From contig NZ_CADIJO010000005.1 in NCBI RefSeq assembly GCF_902859705.1, positions 62,001 to 126,000 on the forward strand: DNA of 64,000 nucleotides. The letters are read 5' to 3'. Position 1 is the first letter of the stretch. Each line of letters opens with the position of its first letter. Position numbers and translations under genes: made by a program. Positions 43,631 to 52,522 of this stretch are shown here, piece by piece. The stretch comes from Achromobacter deleyi. Its GTDB lineage: Bacteria > Pseudomonadota > Gammaproteobacteria > Burkholderiales > Burkholderiaceae_B. Below the pieces are notes generated by a model. That model ran no database searches. It was not told where the DNA came from and saw only the letters and a program-made list of their open reading frames with translations.

Positions 43631-44584
43631 ATGTCCAATCCCGCTTTCGCTCCCGACACCGCGCCGCTCGAAGTCCTGCCGCGCGACCTTTCCGCCTACC
43701 GCCAGGGCAACACCGGCATCGACTACGTGCACCGCTTCGAATCGGGCAAGCCCGGCCCGCACGTGCTCATCAACGCCCTCACCCACGGCAACGAAATCTG
43801 TGGCATGGTCGCGGCCACGCATCTGCTCGATACCGGCGTGCGGCCCAAGATCGGCACGCTCACCGTCAGCTTCGCCAACATCGAGGCCTACAACGCCTTC
43901 GACATCGACAACCCCTACGAAAACCGCCAGCTGGTTCACAACCTGAACCGCATCTGGTCGCCCGAATGGCTGGACGGCGCCGAGCAAAGCCCCGAACTGC
44001 GGCGCGCCCGTGAACTGCGGCCGGTGCTGGACGTGGCCGACTACGTGCTGGACATCCATTCCACCCGCGCCCCCGTGCAACCCTTCTGGGTCTACCCCGA
44101 GATCGACCGCAACACCACCCTGGCCGCCGCCGTCGGCGCGCCCGCGGTGCAGCTGGTCATGCCGGCCGGGCGTTTCCCCGGCACCGGCGTGCTCAACTAC
44201 GGCCGCCATGGCGATCCCGCCTCGAACAGCGGCGGCGCGCTGGTGGTCGAATGCGGCCAGCACTTCGCGCAATCGGCAGCCGACCTGGCCACCGACGTCA
44301 CGCTGCGCTTCCTGGCCCACCTGGGCCTGATCGACACGCCCGCCGCCGCCGCGCCGCCCCCGCCCGCCCAGCCGTTCCGTCTGCTGGAAGTGCATATGGT
44401 CAAGTCGGAAGACTTCTCCTTCGTGCGCCCCGTCATCGGTTTCGAGGTCTTCAACAAAGGCGAGCTCATCGCCATCAACGCCGGCGAAGAAATCCGCTCG
44501 CCCTGCGACCACTGCACGATCTTCATGCCGACCCGCATGCCGATCGTCGGGCGCGAAGGCGTCTACCTGACCGAGCCGATGTAA
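43631..44584 (+). CDS. succinylglutamate desuccinylase/aspartoacylase family hydrolase
   Basis: A 317-residue zinc hydrolase (M14 family-like). Zinc ligands are H52 and E55 in THGNE, and a later His in VLDIHST; the conserved Arg/Asn residues VHNLNRIW follow the metal site. It should remove an acyl group from an amino acid or a related amide. It lies 12 bases after the Bug gene and is followed without a gap by the unknown 126-residue gene. Confidence 0.9.
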   Translation: MSNPAFAPDTAPLEVLPRDLSAYRQGNTGIDYVHRFESGKPGPHVLINALTHGNEICGMVAATHLLDTGVRPKIGTLTVSFANIEAYNAFDIDNPYENRQLVHNLNRIWSPEWLDGAEQSPELRRARELRPVLDVADYVLDIHSTRAPVQPFWVYPEIDRNTTLAAAVGAPAVQLVMPAGRFPGTGVLNYGRHGDPASNSGGALVVECGQHFAQSAADLATDVTLRFLAHLGLIDTPAAAAPPPPAQPFRLLEVHMVKSEDFSFVRPVIGFEVFNKGELIAINAGEEIRSPCDHCTIFMPTRMPIVGREGVYLTEPM

Positions 44585-44965
44585 ATGTGGGAGCCCCATC
44601 CCTGGGACTTGGACGACCCTGCCGCCAGCCTTCAGCGGCAGGGCTTCGAGGCCAGGGCTGGCGTACCGGTCGACTGGCAGCGCATCGCCTACGACGACTT
44701 GCCGCCGGCCGGCCTGTTCGGTTTGACGCGCGACGAACTCATCTCGGCCGATGCCGTCTGCCACGCCACCTTGCAGGGCGAGCACTGGCTGCTGATCCAG
44801 CTGGTCTGGCACGGCTTTCCGGACCCGCCCGAATGGGGGCTGTGGACGCGGCCGCAGGATGCGGCAGACGTCCCCTGGCAGCCCTGGGGGTTTTTCGACC
44901 CAGCGCCGCCCGCGTGGCGCCTGCCGCCGGAACCCGTCAGATCACGCGCGTCCGTGCGTGACTGA
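44585..44965 (+). CDS. hypothetical protein, 126 residues
   Basis: A Trp/Pro-rich protein with no signal peptide or membrane segment that I do not recognise. Its ATG follows directly on the TAA of the aspartoacylase gene, implying coupled translation and a related function. It contains WGLWTRPQD and WQPWGFFDPAPP, where several Trp residues are grouped. Confidence 0.65.
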   Translation: MWEPHPWDLDDPAASLQRQGFEARAGVPVDWQRIAYDDLPPAGLFGLTRDELISADAVCHATLQGEHWLLIQLVWHGFPDPPEWGLWTRPQDAADVPWQPWGFFDPAPPAWRLPPEPVRSRASVRD

Positions 44966-45000
44966 CACCGGGCGCCTCGCCAAGTGGCCACGCCACGGCC

Positions 45001-45435
45001 TCACAGATCCGGGATCAGGCGCTTGCCCAGGCTGATCACCTGATCCTGCTCGAACCCCAGGCTGGCATAGAAATCCTGCACCGCCTCGTTGCCCGAGCGG
45101 ATCAGCAGATTGATCTTGGGGCAGCCTTTTTCCAGCAGCTTGCGTTCCACCGTCCGCATCAACGTGGACGCATAGCCGCGACGCTGATGCGCCGGAGAGA
45201 CCGCCAGGTAATTGATCCAGCCACGGTGGCCGTCATACCCGCCCATCAAGGTGCCCACGATCTCGCCGTCCGCTTCGCCGACCAGGAACAGGTCGGACTG
45301 CACGGTCAGCTTGCGGGCCACGTCCTTGCGCGGATCGTTCCACGGGCGCGTCAGCCCGCAGGCGGTCCATAGCCCGATCACGGCGGCTTCGTCGGACGGG
45401 TGGAAGGGCCGGATGGCCAGTTCAGGGTGCTTCAT
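45001..45435 (-). CDS. GNAT-family N-acetyltransferase (YpeA-like)
   Basis: A 144-residue acetyltransferase. The acetyl-CoA binding motif lies in VSPAHQRRGYASTLMRTVE, and the C-terminal part (INLLIRSGNEAVQDFYASLGFEQD) is typical of the GNAT fold. The acceptor is unknown. ATG 45435 is preferred over longer options because the family pattern starts just after it. Confidence 0.9.
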   Translation of the reverse strand: MKHPELAIRPFHPSDEAAVIGLWTACGLTRPWNDPRKDVARKLTVQSDLFLVGEADGEIVGTLMGGYDGHRGWINYLAVSPAHQRRGYASTLMRTVERKLLEKGCPKINLLIRSGNEAVQDFYASLGFEQDQVISLGKRLIPDL

Positions 45436-45748
45436 GCTTCGTTCCTCTTTGCAGGAAAAACGAAGGCCGGGCGCGACACCTCGATGGCTGGAAAACAGGT
45501 CGCGCATGCCGCGCAAACAAAAAGGCCACGAGGGGTATCGTGGCCTTCTGGTGGGAGCGCCGGAAATCCGGCGCTTGAACACGGCTTGCCACTCAACGCA
45601 GGCGTCGAGTGATTCGTCGGTTGTCTGCCCGGGCCGGCAAGGCCGGCGGGGAGAAATGGGCGATAGGCATGGCGGCCAGCATACTAGAAGATTGTGCGTC
45701 GCAGCAAGCCCGCCCTAGCACCGGCTTGCCCTTGGTCGACGTGGCGGA
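45436..45748. other. intergenic stretch with a terminator hairpin
   Basis: About 310 bases between the GNAT and PhzF genes. It holds a 10-bp stem AAGGCCACGA/TCGTGGCCTT (45522-45547). Other open frames here overlap antisense to the genes and have no ribosome-binding site. Confidence 0.5.
45522..45547 (-). terminator. intrinsic terminator, minus strand
   Basis: A 10-bp stem (AAGGCCACGA, loop GGGGTA, TCGTGGCCTT) preceded on the plus strand by an A-rich run, which reads as a T-rich run on the minus strand. It lies 200 bases past the PhzF gene and fits termination of that transcript. Confidence 0.65.
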
Positions 45749-46666
45749 TCAATCCATCACCGGCGCCGGCAACGTGCCTTCCATCACCACCACGGCCTGC
45801 CCGGCCACGCCCGCCCAGACGCCGTCGGCGCGGACCTCGGCCTGCGCCAACAGCAGGCTGGCCCGCCCCATGTCCACGCCCTGCCCCACCCGCAACCGCA
45901 GTTCGCCCGCGCCGCGCAAGGCGGCCCGCAACGCGGTCATGGCCCCCGTCGCGCTGCCCGTGGCAGGATCTTCCGTCATGCGTCCAGTGAACATGCGCGC
46001 CTGGATGTCCGTCGGCCCCTGCGCCGTATTGCCGCCCGCATCGGTGGTGTAGGCGTAGATCGAACGCGCCCCATCCAGCGGCATCAGCGCGGCATAGCCG
46101 GCCGGGTCCGGCACGGCGCGGCGCAGCGCATCGCGGCTGGCCAATTGCACCACCAGGAACGTCAAGCCCACGGACACCACCTGCGGCGCATGCTCGGTCA
46201 ACTCGATATCGGCCGGTTGCAGCCGCAGCGCGCGCGCGGCCGCTTCGGCCGATGCCTGGCTGCCTCGCATCAAGGGCTGCGGCGCAGCCAATTCGGCGCC
46301 CAGCAGCCGGCCGGCCTCGTCGTACTGCAATGCAATCCGCACCAGGCCCGCCTCTTCCTCGAATTCAAAGCGCGCCGGCGCCGGGCGCCCCGCCGCGATC
46401 ATCTCGCGCGCCAGCACCACCGCCGTGCCCACATTGGGATGGCCGGCGAACGGCACTTCGCGGTCGGGCGTGAAAATGCGCACCCACGCCGTATGCGCGG
46501 CATCGCGCGGCGCCAGCACGAAACTGGTCTCCGAGTAATTGAACTCTCGCGCAATGCGCTGCATCTGCGCGGTATCCAGTCCCTCGGCGCCCAGCACGAC
46601 GGCCAGCGGATTGCCCTGGTAGGCGTGGGCGGTGAATACATCGGCGGTGACGTAGCGGTATCGCAT
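45749..46666 (-). CDS. PhzF-family isomerase
   Basis: A 305-residue PhzF-fold protein (two related lobes like diaminopimelate epimerase, but with an acid-base Glu instead of two Cys). E46 in FNYSETSFV matches the catalytic Glu. PFAGHPNVGTA and DPATGSATG are the anion-binding loops. The substrate is unknown; phenazine synthesis is unlikely, since no other phz genes are present. ATG 46666 is used. Confidence 0.9.
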   Translation of the reverse strand: MRYRYVTADVFTAHAYQGNPLAVVLGAEGLDTAQMQRIAREFNYSETSFVLAPRDAAHTAWVRIFTPDREVPFAGHPNVGTAVVLAREMIAAGRPAPARFEFEEEAGLVRIALQYDEAGRLLGAELAAPQPLMRGSQASAEAAARALRLQPADIELTEHAPQVVSVGLTFLVVQLASRDALRRAVPDPAGYAALMPLDGARSIYAYTTDAGGNTAQGPTDIQARMFTGRMTEDPATGSATGAMTALRAALRGAGELRLRVGQGVDMGRASLLLAQAEVRADGVWAGVAGQAVVVMEGTLPAPVMD

Positions 46667-46817
46667 GGGGCATCCTGGCATCAGGGAAATGAATGCCAGG
46701 GATTATGCGGCGTGCCAGATCGGCGCGACAGGCACAGAGCGGGCCGAATCAGGCCATAACAGCCAGAGTGCCAACGGCTTGGCAAGCCGGCGCCAGGCTG
46801 TGCCCCGGCCCCAGGCG

Positions 46818-47123
46818 TCAGTCGAATACGGGCCGGAAGAAACTGCGTTCGTAGCTCACGATGCAGCGCGTGTCCTCGGCATACTTGAACGCCGCCTGGC
46901 AGGCCGCGTCGTCCATCGATTGCTGGCGGTAGCGTTCGTACTCCGCCAGGCTCGGGAACGTGAACATGGCCAGCGCAATGTTGTTGGCGCCTTCCGACGG
47001 CAGGAAATAGCCGTGGTGCGTGCCGCCGAACTTCTCCACCAGCGGAATCCACATCTTGCCGTAGGCCTCGAATTCCTTCAGGCGGCTGGGATCGATCACG
47101 TAACGCAGATAGCAGGTAACCAT
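46818..47123 (-). CDS. NIPSNAP-family protein
   Basis: A 101-residue ferredoxin-like fold protein of the NIPSNAP type: CYLRYVIDPSRLKEFEAYGKMW, ALAMFTFPSLAEYERYR. Members are often small and may be monooxygenase-like or structural; the function is unknown. ATG 47123 is chosen because upstream codons have no family match. It lies 150 bases upstream of the PhzF gene on the same strand. Confidence 0.88.
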   Translation of the reverse strand: MVTCYLRYVIDPSRLKEFEAYGKMWIPLVEKFGGTHHGYFLPSEGANNIALAMFTFPSLAEYERYRQQSMDDAACQAAFKYAEDTRCIVSYERSFFRPVFD

Positions 47124-47373
47124 GGATGCTCCGTTGAGGGGACGCCGCGGCGCATGCCGCGGCAAATGGGCGCCGCTGCCGCCAGGCAGCCTGCCGCCGG
47201 GCTGGGACAATCCCACAAGCGCTGCCCGGCGTCAATGCCGCCACTGCACAGATATTCACATTCCCCCCTCATTTGCGCGTAAGAGTCCCGCCGTCTCTGC
47301 GCCAGAATTCCGGGCATGCGCCCCCTCGGGCGAACGGGCGGCGCCGGCCGCCCATTCTTTCCAAGCGAATTCG

Positions 47374-47532
47374 ATGAAGTGGATCCTGGTTTCAACCTTA
47401 TGCCTGCTCGCCTCGGGCTGTGGCCTGGCGGCCGCCCCTTGCCGCGTCACCTCGGCCGTCATCAAGATCGTGCCGGTCGTGGGCGGCGTCGCGGCCGCGC
47501 CCACCGACGCCTGTGCCGAGATCATCGACTGA
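47374..47532 (+). CDS. very small predicted lipoprotein, 52 residues
   Basis: The product is a short signal sequence with a lipobox (ASGC, Cys16) followed by about 36 residues (GLAAAPCRVTSAVIKIVPVVGG..., two more Cys). It resembles a small lipoprotein family seen in beta-proteobacteria (DUF6726 as I recall). The gene lies almost wholly opposite the 3' end of the NCS1 permease gene, overlapping it by 135 bases (47398-47532). A real conserved family here would mean the permease C-terminal tail is unusual (see findings). Confidence 0.65.
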   Translation: MKWILVSTLCLLASGCGLAAAPCRVTSAVIKIVPVVGGVAAAPTDACAEIID

Positions 47533-48831
47533 CTGAAAGAGCCAGTATCCCGCGCCCGCCACTACGAAGCTGACTGGCGCCGCGAAGGTCGCCGCCAGGC
47601 CGCTCAAGTGCATCAGCACCAGGCCGCTGGCGGCGCCAGCGAACCAGGCGCCCAGCCCGCGGCGGTTATAGGCGCTGCCGCCCTCGGCCGCCGTCTGTGG
47701 CACGTTGCCGGCCGCCAGGATGTGCACCAATGCCACGGCCACCCACGCGACCACGAAAATGCCCTGGTAGGCCAGCGCCTGCAACAGGTAGGCGAACACG
47801 TCGAACAACATGAGCGCGTACGACACCGCGCCCACGATCACCGCCCACATCGCCTTGGACAGCCGGGCTCCGCCAAACCGTGCAAAGAAGGCCTGCATAT
47901 TGATGGTGGCCAGGTAGTAGTTCGCGGTATTGATGCGGGTCTGCGTCACCCACACGAAAAACAGTCCGCCCAGGCCCATCAGCTTGAGCAGTGCCAGCAC
48001 GACCGACACTTCGCTCAGCGCGCCATCGCCCGGAATGATGCTGACCAGGTAGATGCCGGCCACGCCGTTGAGCAGAAACGTCACCAGGTAGAACGGCATG
48101 CCGAAGTTGTAGCGGCCGTGATAGCGCATATCTTCGCGGCGGCCAAAGCGGGCATAGTCGAACGTGAACATCATCAGGACCCACACGCCCATGTAATAGA
48201 CGTAGGCGTCCCACCAGCCCCCTGCCACCGGTCCACCGGACGGCCCGAATGCCAGCCAGGCATCGCTGTAGCCGTACTCGCGCGTGGCCATGACCACCGC
48301 CAACAGCAGGCCGCCCAGGTAGAACGGCAGCAACACGCCGTTGAACTTGTCTAGCCAGCGCTGCACGCTGCCGAAGATCAGCAGCACGCTGTAGATCACC
48401 ACCAGCAACGCAAAGGCCCAGTATGGCACGGCCGGGAACATGTGGTGCGCGGCCACGGCCATCACCGACCCCTCGAACACTGCGTAGTAGATGGCCGTGG
48501 CGAAGAAGATCAAGGTGGCCAGCGCAGCGCCCGACGTCCCGAACACGCTGCGCGAGAACAGCGCCACCGATTGGCCGGTTCGGATGGCATAGCGCGAAAT
48601 CACGCCATTGATGAGGCCATAGGAAACCACCGACAGCAGCATGCCGATGATAGCGTTGCGCGCGCCGTAATTGAGCGCCAGCGTGGCGCCGACCACGATA
48701 TAGAAAATGGCGCTGCAAACTGCCCACCAGGCCATGGTGAGCGGAAATCGACCCATGCGGTCGGCGTCGGCCACGGTGGCCATGGAAGTATCCCGGTCCG
48801 AAGACGCGGCGCTGGAATTGAGGTTGGCCAT
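47398..48831 (-). CDS. NCS1-family (cytosine/purine/allantoin) permease
   Basis: A 477-residue permease with about twelve membrane segments. Family segments include VGATLALNYGARNAIIGMLLS, ALFSRSVFGTSGAA and TQTRINTANYYLATINMQAFF. The family imports nucleobases, hydantoins or allantoin with sodium or protons. After the last membrane helix (FVVAGAGYWLFQ) the reading frame continues for about 45 Asp/Gly/Arg-rich residues, antisense to a small lipoprotein gene. ATG 48831 has an AGGAGAG site. The gene is the last of the pxp-carboxylase operon, 163 bases after pxpC. Confidence 0.88.
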   Translation of the reverse strand: MANLNSSAASSDRDTSMATVADADRMGRFPLTMAWWAVCSAIFYIVVGATLALNYGARNAIIGMLLSVVSYGLINGVISRYAIRTGQSVALFSRSVFGTSGAALATLIFFATAIYYAVFEGSVMAVAAHHMFPAVPYWAFALLVVIYSVLLIFGSVQRWLDKFNGVLLPFYLGGLLLAVVMATREYGYSDAWLAFGPSGGPVAGGWWDAYVYYMGVWVLMMFTFDYARFGRREDMRYHGRYNFGMPFYLVTFLLNGVAGIYLVSIIPGDGALSEVSVVLALLKLMGLGGLFFVWVTQTRINTANYYLATINMQAFFARFGGARLSKAMWAVIVGAVSYALMLFDVFAYLLQALAYQGIFVVAWVAVALVHILAAGNVPQTAAEGGSAYNRRGLGAWFAGAASGLVLMHLSGLAATFAAPVSFVVAGAGYWLFQSVDDLGTGVGGRGRDAAHDRHDLDDGRGDAARGGRQATARGEQA

Positions 48832-48934
48832 GAAAGGCTCTCCTGACGTGCTGAAGAACCGCGAAACGCGGACGAGTACGGCGGTACGGCGTACAGCGGG
48901 TGAAACGCGCAAAGCACGGGCGCAAGAAGGCCCG

Positions 48935-48958
48935 TCCGGCCTGTCGGAACAGGCCGGA
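48935..48958. terminator. hairpin between pxpC and the permease gene
   Basis: TCCGGCCTGT (48935-48944) pairs with ACAGGCCGGA (48949-48958) around a CGGA loop: a 10-bp perfect stem in the 163-base gap between pxpC and the permease gene. There is no T-run. It may attenuate permease expression or stabilise the upstream transcript. Confidence 0.45.
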
Positions 48959-48994
48959 AGGAAAGCAGCGATCAATGGGAAAGCGAGGCGGGAA

Positions 48995-49984
48995 TCAGCC
49001 CAACGCGGCGCGCAATCGCTCCAGGCTGGCGCGATAGTCCTTGCGCGCCTGCAGCGCCGTCTCGAGCGTGACGCGCTCGAAGCGGGCCTGCTGGTTCGGC
49101 TGCATCTGGCCGACCTTGTCGAGGTCGGCGCTGATGACGGTGCCGATCATGGCGTAGCCCCCGCCGGAAACGGCGTCCCGATGCAGGATGATGGGTTCCA
49201 CACCGGCCGGCACCTGGATCGAGCCGATCGGGTAGCAGGCGTCCACGATATTGGACGGATCGGCGCCCGCGCCGAACGGCTGTTCGCGCGGCTGGAACTT
49301 GAGCGCGCGGCCCTTCTTGTAGCGATAGCCGATGCGGTCGGCTTCCGAAGTCACGCTCCAGCTGTCCTCGTAGAACGAGGCGGCCGACTCCGGCATCAGC
49401 CGATGGTCATACAGGCCCGGCACCACGCGCAGCACCTGTTCCTTGGGGCAAGCGACAGCCAATGCCGCCGGCAGCGCCCGGCCCGCCCGGGCACCGGGCG
49501 ACGGCGGCCCCACCCGCAGGCGATCGCCCGCCTGCAGGCGGCGCCCCTCGAAACCGCCGATCGCCCCCAGCGTGTAGGTGGAGCGGCTGCCCAGCACCTC
49601 GGGCACGTCGATACCGCCGGCAACCGCCAGGCAGGCGCGGGCACCGGCCTGCACGAAGTCGAACGACAGCCGGGCGCCGGCCGGCACCGCCAGCGCGGTG
49701 TTGCAGGCCTGGGCCTGGCCATCGATCTTGGGCACCATGGTCGCGCCCGTCACCGCGATCAGCGCCGCACGCGTGAACCGCAGTTCGGGGCCCAGCAGCG
49801 TGCATTCCAGTACCGCCGCCCCCTCGGGGTTGCCCACCAGCAGATTGGCGGCGGCCAAAGCATACTGGTCCAGCGCCCCGGACGGCGGGATGCCCAGGTG
49901 GTAATGGCCCTGGCGGCCCCGATCCTGGACCGACGTCGCCAGCCCGGGCTTGATCACTTCGATGAGCGGTTCGTCATGCGGCAT
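48995..49984 (-). CDS. pxpC: biotin-dependent carboxyltransferase / 5-oxoprolinase subunit C
   Basis: A 329-residue KipA/PxpC (AHS2 domain) protein. It shows IEVIKPGLATSVQDRGRQGHYHLGIPPSGALD at the start, the family signature, and GPELRFTRAALIAVTGATM. With PxpB it forms either the ATP-dependent 5-oxoprolinase or, as here beside a biotin carboxylase, the carboxyltransferase part of a urea-carboxylase-like enzyme. It overlaps pxpB by 11 bases. Confidence 0.93.
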   Translation of the reverse strand: MPHDEPLIEVIKPGLATSVQDRGRQGHYHLGIPPSGALDQYALAAANLLVGNPEGAAVLECTLLGPELRFTRAALIAVTGATMVPKIDGQAQACNTALAVPAGARLSFDFVQAGARACLAVAGGIDVPEVLGSRSTYTLGAIGGFEGRRLQAGDRLRVGPPSPGARAGRALPAALAVACPKEQVLRVVPGLYDHRLMPESAASFYEDSWSVTSEADRIGYRYKKGRALKFQPREQPFGAGADPSNIVDACYPIGSIQVPAGVEPIILHRDAVSGGGYAMIGTVISADLDKVGQMQPNQQARFERVTLETALQARKDYRASLERLRAALG

Positions 49985-50849
49985 GGAGCGTCTCCAGAAG
50001 GCGGGTGTTGTACTGCGTCGGCGCAGCCATGAACTCGGCCAGCGAGAACGACACCGGACGAATATTGAGCAGGAAAGTGCCGGCCTCGACCTCGGCCTCT
50101 GCCGTGTCGTATTCGGCGCGGCTGATCGGCTTGAACTTGACGATGTCGCCAGGCCGGAAGAACACCATCGACTCGCGCAGATGCGCCTGGCGTTGGGCCG
50201 GCTCGAAGATCGGCGCCGGCGTCACGCCGAACATCTGGTAGCCGCCCGCGCCGCGCACCGAATAGATGCAGGCGAAGCAGCCGCCATGCCCCACGGTGTG
50301 CTTGGGCGTGTCGGTGCGGGGCCGCAGATATTTGGGCACCTCGATCTGGCGTTCCTGTTCGACCATCTGGAACATGAACGGCAGGCCGGCCACAAAGCCC
50401 ACCATCGACACGAACCAGGGCGCCCCGGAATGCGCCGCGATGAAAGCGTCGACGCCGTCATAGCCGTTGATGCGCGCCGCGTACTCCAGATCGGTCGAAC
50501 CCGCGTCCTGGTGACGTTCGCGAAAGCGCATCAGGGTCTCGTACGTCCAGGGGTCGTTGTACAGCACCGGCACCTCGATGACGCGGGTCTCCAGGCGCAG
50601 GTTGTCCAGGTCGATGCCGGCCTCGATCTCCCGCAGGATCTCCACCATGGCGGCGGGCGCGACCTGCTCGGGATCGTAGCGGATCTGGTACGAGGCATTG
50701 GCCGGGCAGATTTCGCTCACGCCCGGCACGGCGCGCTCGCGCAGGGCCCGCGTGATCGCCATGCCCTCGAAGAACGCGGCCAGCGACATGGACTCGCTGA
50801 TCTCGGCGAAGATGAACTCATCGCCCCCATGGGTATAGCGCACCGTCAT
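49974..50849 (-). CDS. pxpB: allophanate hydrolase subunit 1-like / 5-oxoprolinase subunit B
   Basis: A 291-residue KipI/PxpB (AHS1 domain) protein. Its core includes VIEVPVLYNDPWTYETLMRF, GFVAGLPFMFQ and a cyclophilin-like C-terminal region with GHGGCFACIYSVRGAGGYQMFGVTP. It pairs with PxpC. ATG 50849 overlaps the biotin carboxylase stop by four bases (ATGA). It is longer than most PxpB proteins (about 220-240 residues), with extra N-terminal residues. Confidence 0.92.
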   Translation of the reverse strand: MTVRYTHGGDEFIFAEISESMSLAAFFEGMAITRALRERAVPGVSEICPANASYQIRYDPEQVAPAAMVEILREIEAGIDLDNLRLETRVIEVPVLYNDPWTYETLMRFRERHQDAGSTDLEYAARINGYDGVDAFIAAHSGAPWFVSMVGFVAGLPFMFQMVEQERQIEVPKYLRPRTDTPKHTVGHGGCFACIYSVRGAGGYQMFGVTPAPIFEPAQRQAHLRESMVFFRPGDIVKFKPISRAEYDTAEAEVEAGTFLLNIRPVSFSLAEFMAAPTQYNTRLLETLHAA

Positions 50850-52234
50850 TGGGTTTCCTCCCGTTGCTGCATCCAGCTTTCCAGGTAATTCGTGTGATAG
50901 TCGCCCGCGACGACATCCGGGTCGGCCACCAGCGCGCGGTGCAGGGCCAGCGTCGAAGGCACCCCTTCGAATTCCGTCTCGTCCAGCGCCCGCGCCATCC
51001 GCGCCAGCGCACTGGCCCGGTCCTCGTCCCACACGATCAGCTTGGCCAGCAATGAATCGTAGTAAGGCGGCACCACGCTGCCGGCATAGACCATCGAATC
51101 GATGCGCACGCCCGGGCCTGCCGGCCACCGCACATGCGACACCGTGCCCGGGCCGGGCGCGAAATTGCGCGACGGGTCTTCCGCATTCAGGCGGCATTCG
51201 ATGGCGGCGCCGCGCATCACGATGTCCGACTGCTTCAGGCGCAGCGGTTCGCCGTCGGCGATGCGCAGCATCTCGCGCACCAGGTCGATGCCCGTAATGG
51301 CTTCCGTGATCGGATGCTCGACCTGGATGCGCGTATTCATCTCGATGAAATAGAACTCTCCGCGCGTCTCGTCGTACTGGTATTCCAGCGTGCCGGCACC
51401 GCGATAGCCCACCGACTCGGTCAGGCGCAACGCCGACTCGCAAAGCGCCTGGCGCAAAGCGGGGCTGAGCGCGGGCGACGGCGCTTCCTCGAACACCTTC
51501 TGGCGCCGCCGCTGCAACGAGCATTCGCGTTCGAACAGGTGCACAGCGCGCTGGCCGTCGCCCAATACCTGCACCTCGATATGGCGGGCACGCGGCAGGT
51601 AGCGTTCCAGGTAGACGCCACCGTCGCCGAAGGCGGCGCGGGCCTCGGCCTGCGCCATGGGAATGGCCTCGCGCAGCGCGGCCTCGTCGGCCGCCACCCG
51701 GATACCGCGCCCGCCGCCGCCGGCCGACGCCTTGATCATCAAGGGGTAGCCGATCTGCGCCGCGTGGCTGAGCGCCTCGTCCAGCGAACCGACCACGCCC
51801 TCGCTGCCCGGCACGGTCGGCACCCCCGCCGCCTTGGCGCTGGCGCGCGCGGCGGCCTTGTCACCCATGCTGCGGATGGTGCGGGCGTCGGGGCCGACGA
51901 AAATCAACCCGGCATCGGTCACCGCCTGCGAGAAATCGGCGTTTTCGGCCAGGAAACCATACCCGGGATGAATCGCGTCCGCGCCGCTCTCGCGCGCCGC
52001 GTCCAGCAAGGCCTGCGCATTGAGATAGCTGCGCGACGCGTGGGCCGCGCCGATGTGCACGGCGCTGTCGGCCAGGCGCACCGCCAGGGCGCCGCGATCC
52101 GCGTCACTGTAGACCGCCACCGTGCGCATCCCCAACTCGCGCGCGGCGCGGATCACACGCACGGCGATCTCGCCGCGATTGGCCACCAGCAAGGTGTGGA
52201 TGCGACGAGGCCGATAGAACGAAGGAATACCCAT
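50846..52234 (-). CDS. biotin carboxylase (AccC-like)
   Basis: A 462-residue ATP-grasp enzyme that carboxylates biotin with bicarbonate and ATP. It has the N-terminal LLVANRGEIAVRVIRAARELG, the glycine-rich ATP loop KASAGGGGRGI and the catalytic EMNTRIQVEHPITE. It sits between the BCCP and pxpB genes, so it probably acts in a dedicated carboxylase rather than in fatty-acid synthesis. It is coupled to pxpB (ATGA). Confidence 0.94.
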   Translation of the reverse strand: MGIPSFYRPRRIHTLLVANRGEIAVRVIRAARELGMRTVAVYSDADRGALAVRLADSAVHIGAAHASRSYLNAQALLDAARESGADAIHPGYGFLAENADFSQAVTDAGLIFVGPDARTIRSMGDKAAARASAKAAGVPTVPGSEGVVGSLDEALSHAAQIGYPLMIKASAGGGGRGIRVAADEAALREAIPMAQAEARAAFGDGGVYLERYLPRARHIEVQVLGDGQRAVHLFERECSLQRRRQKVFEEAPSPALSPALRQALCESALRLTESVGYRGAGTLEYQYDETRGEFYFIEMNTRIQVEHPITEAITGIDLVREMLRIADGEPLRLKQSDIVMRGAAIECRLNAEDPSRNFAPGPGTVSHVRWPAGPGVRIDSMVYAGSVVPPYYDSLLAKLIVWDEDRASALARMARALDETEFEGVPSTLALHRALVADPDVVAGDYHTNYLESWMQQREETQ

Positions 52235-52237
52235 GCC

Positions 52238-52480
52238 TCAGCCCTCGATGCGCAACAGCGCCTGACCGGGTTCGACCGGTTCGCCATCGGCCACCAGGAT
52301 CTCGCGCACCACCCCGCCCACTTCGGCCTCGATCTGGTTGAACTGCTTCATCACCTCGACAATGCCGATCACATCGCCGGGCCGCACGGTCGTACCCACC
52401 TCGACAAACGGCGCGGCATCCGGACTGGGGCGGTGATAGAAGGTGCCCGGCAGAGGGCTCTGGATCTCTTGCTGCGACAT
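52238..52480 (-). CDS. biotin carboxyl carrier protein (BCCP domain)
   Basis: An 80-residue biotinyl domain with no N-terminal extension, unlike the AccB of fatty-acid synthesis. The biotin attachment site reads EVMKQF (K45) in place of EAMKM. Lys45 is the residue to be biotinylated. It lies four bases upstream of the biotin carboxylase gene, so the two are cotranslated, and 42 bases downstream of pxpA. Confidence 0.92.
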   Translation of the reverse strand: MSQQEIQSPLPGTFYHRPSPDAAPFVEVGTTVRPGDVIGIVEVMKQFNQIEAEVGGVVREILVADGEPVEPGQALLRIEG

Positions 52481-52522
52481 GGGGTTTTCTCCTTGGAATG
52501 GATGTGGAATTCGTAGTCCGCG

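Noticed and set aside
45749-46666. PhzF as evidence for phenazine synthesis
   Set aside because: No other phenazine genes are nearby and PhzF-fold proteins are widespread with other functions.
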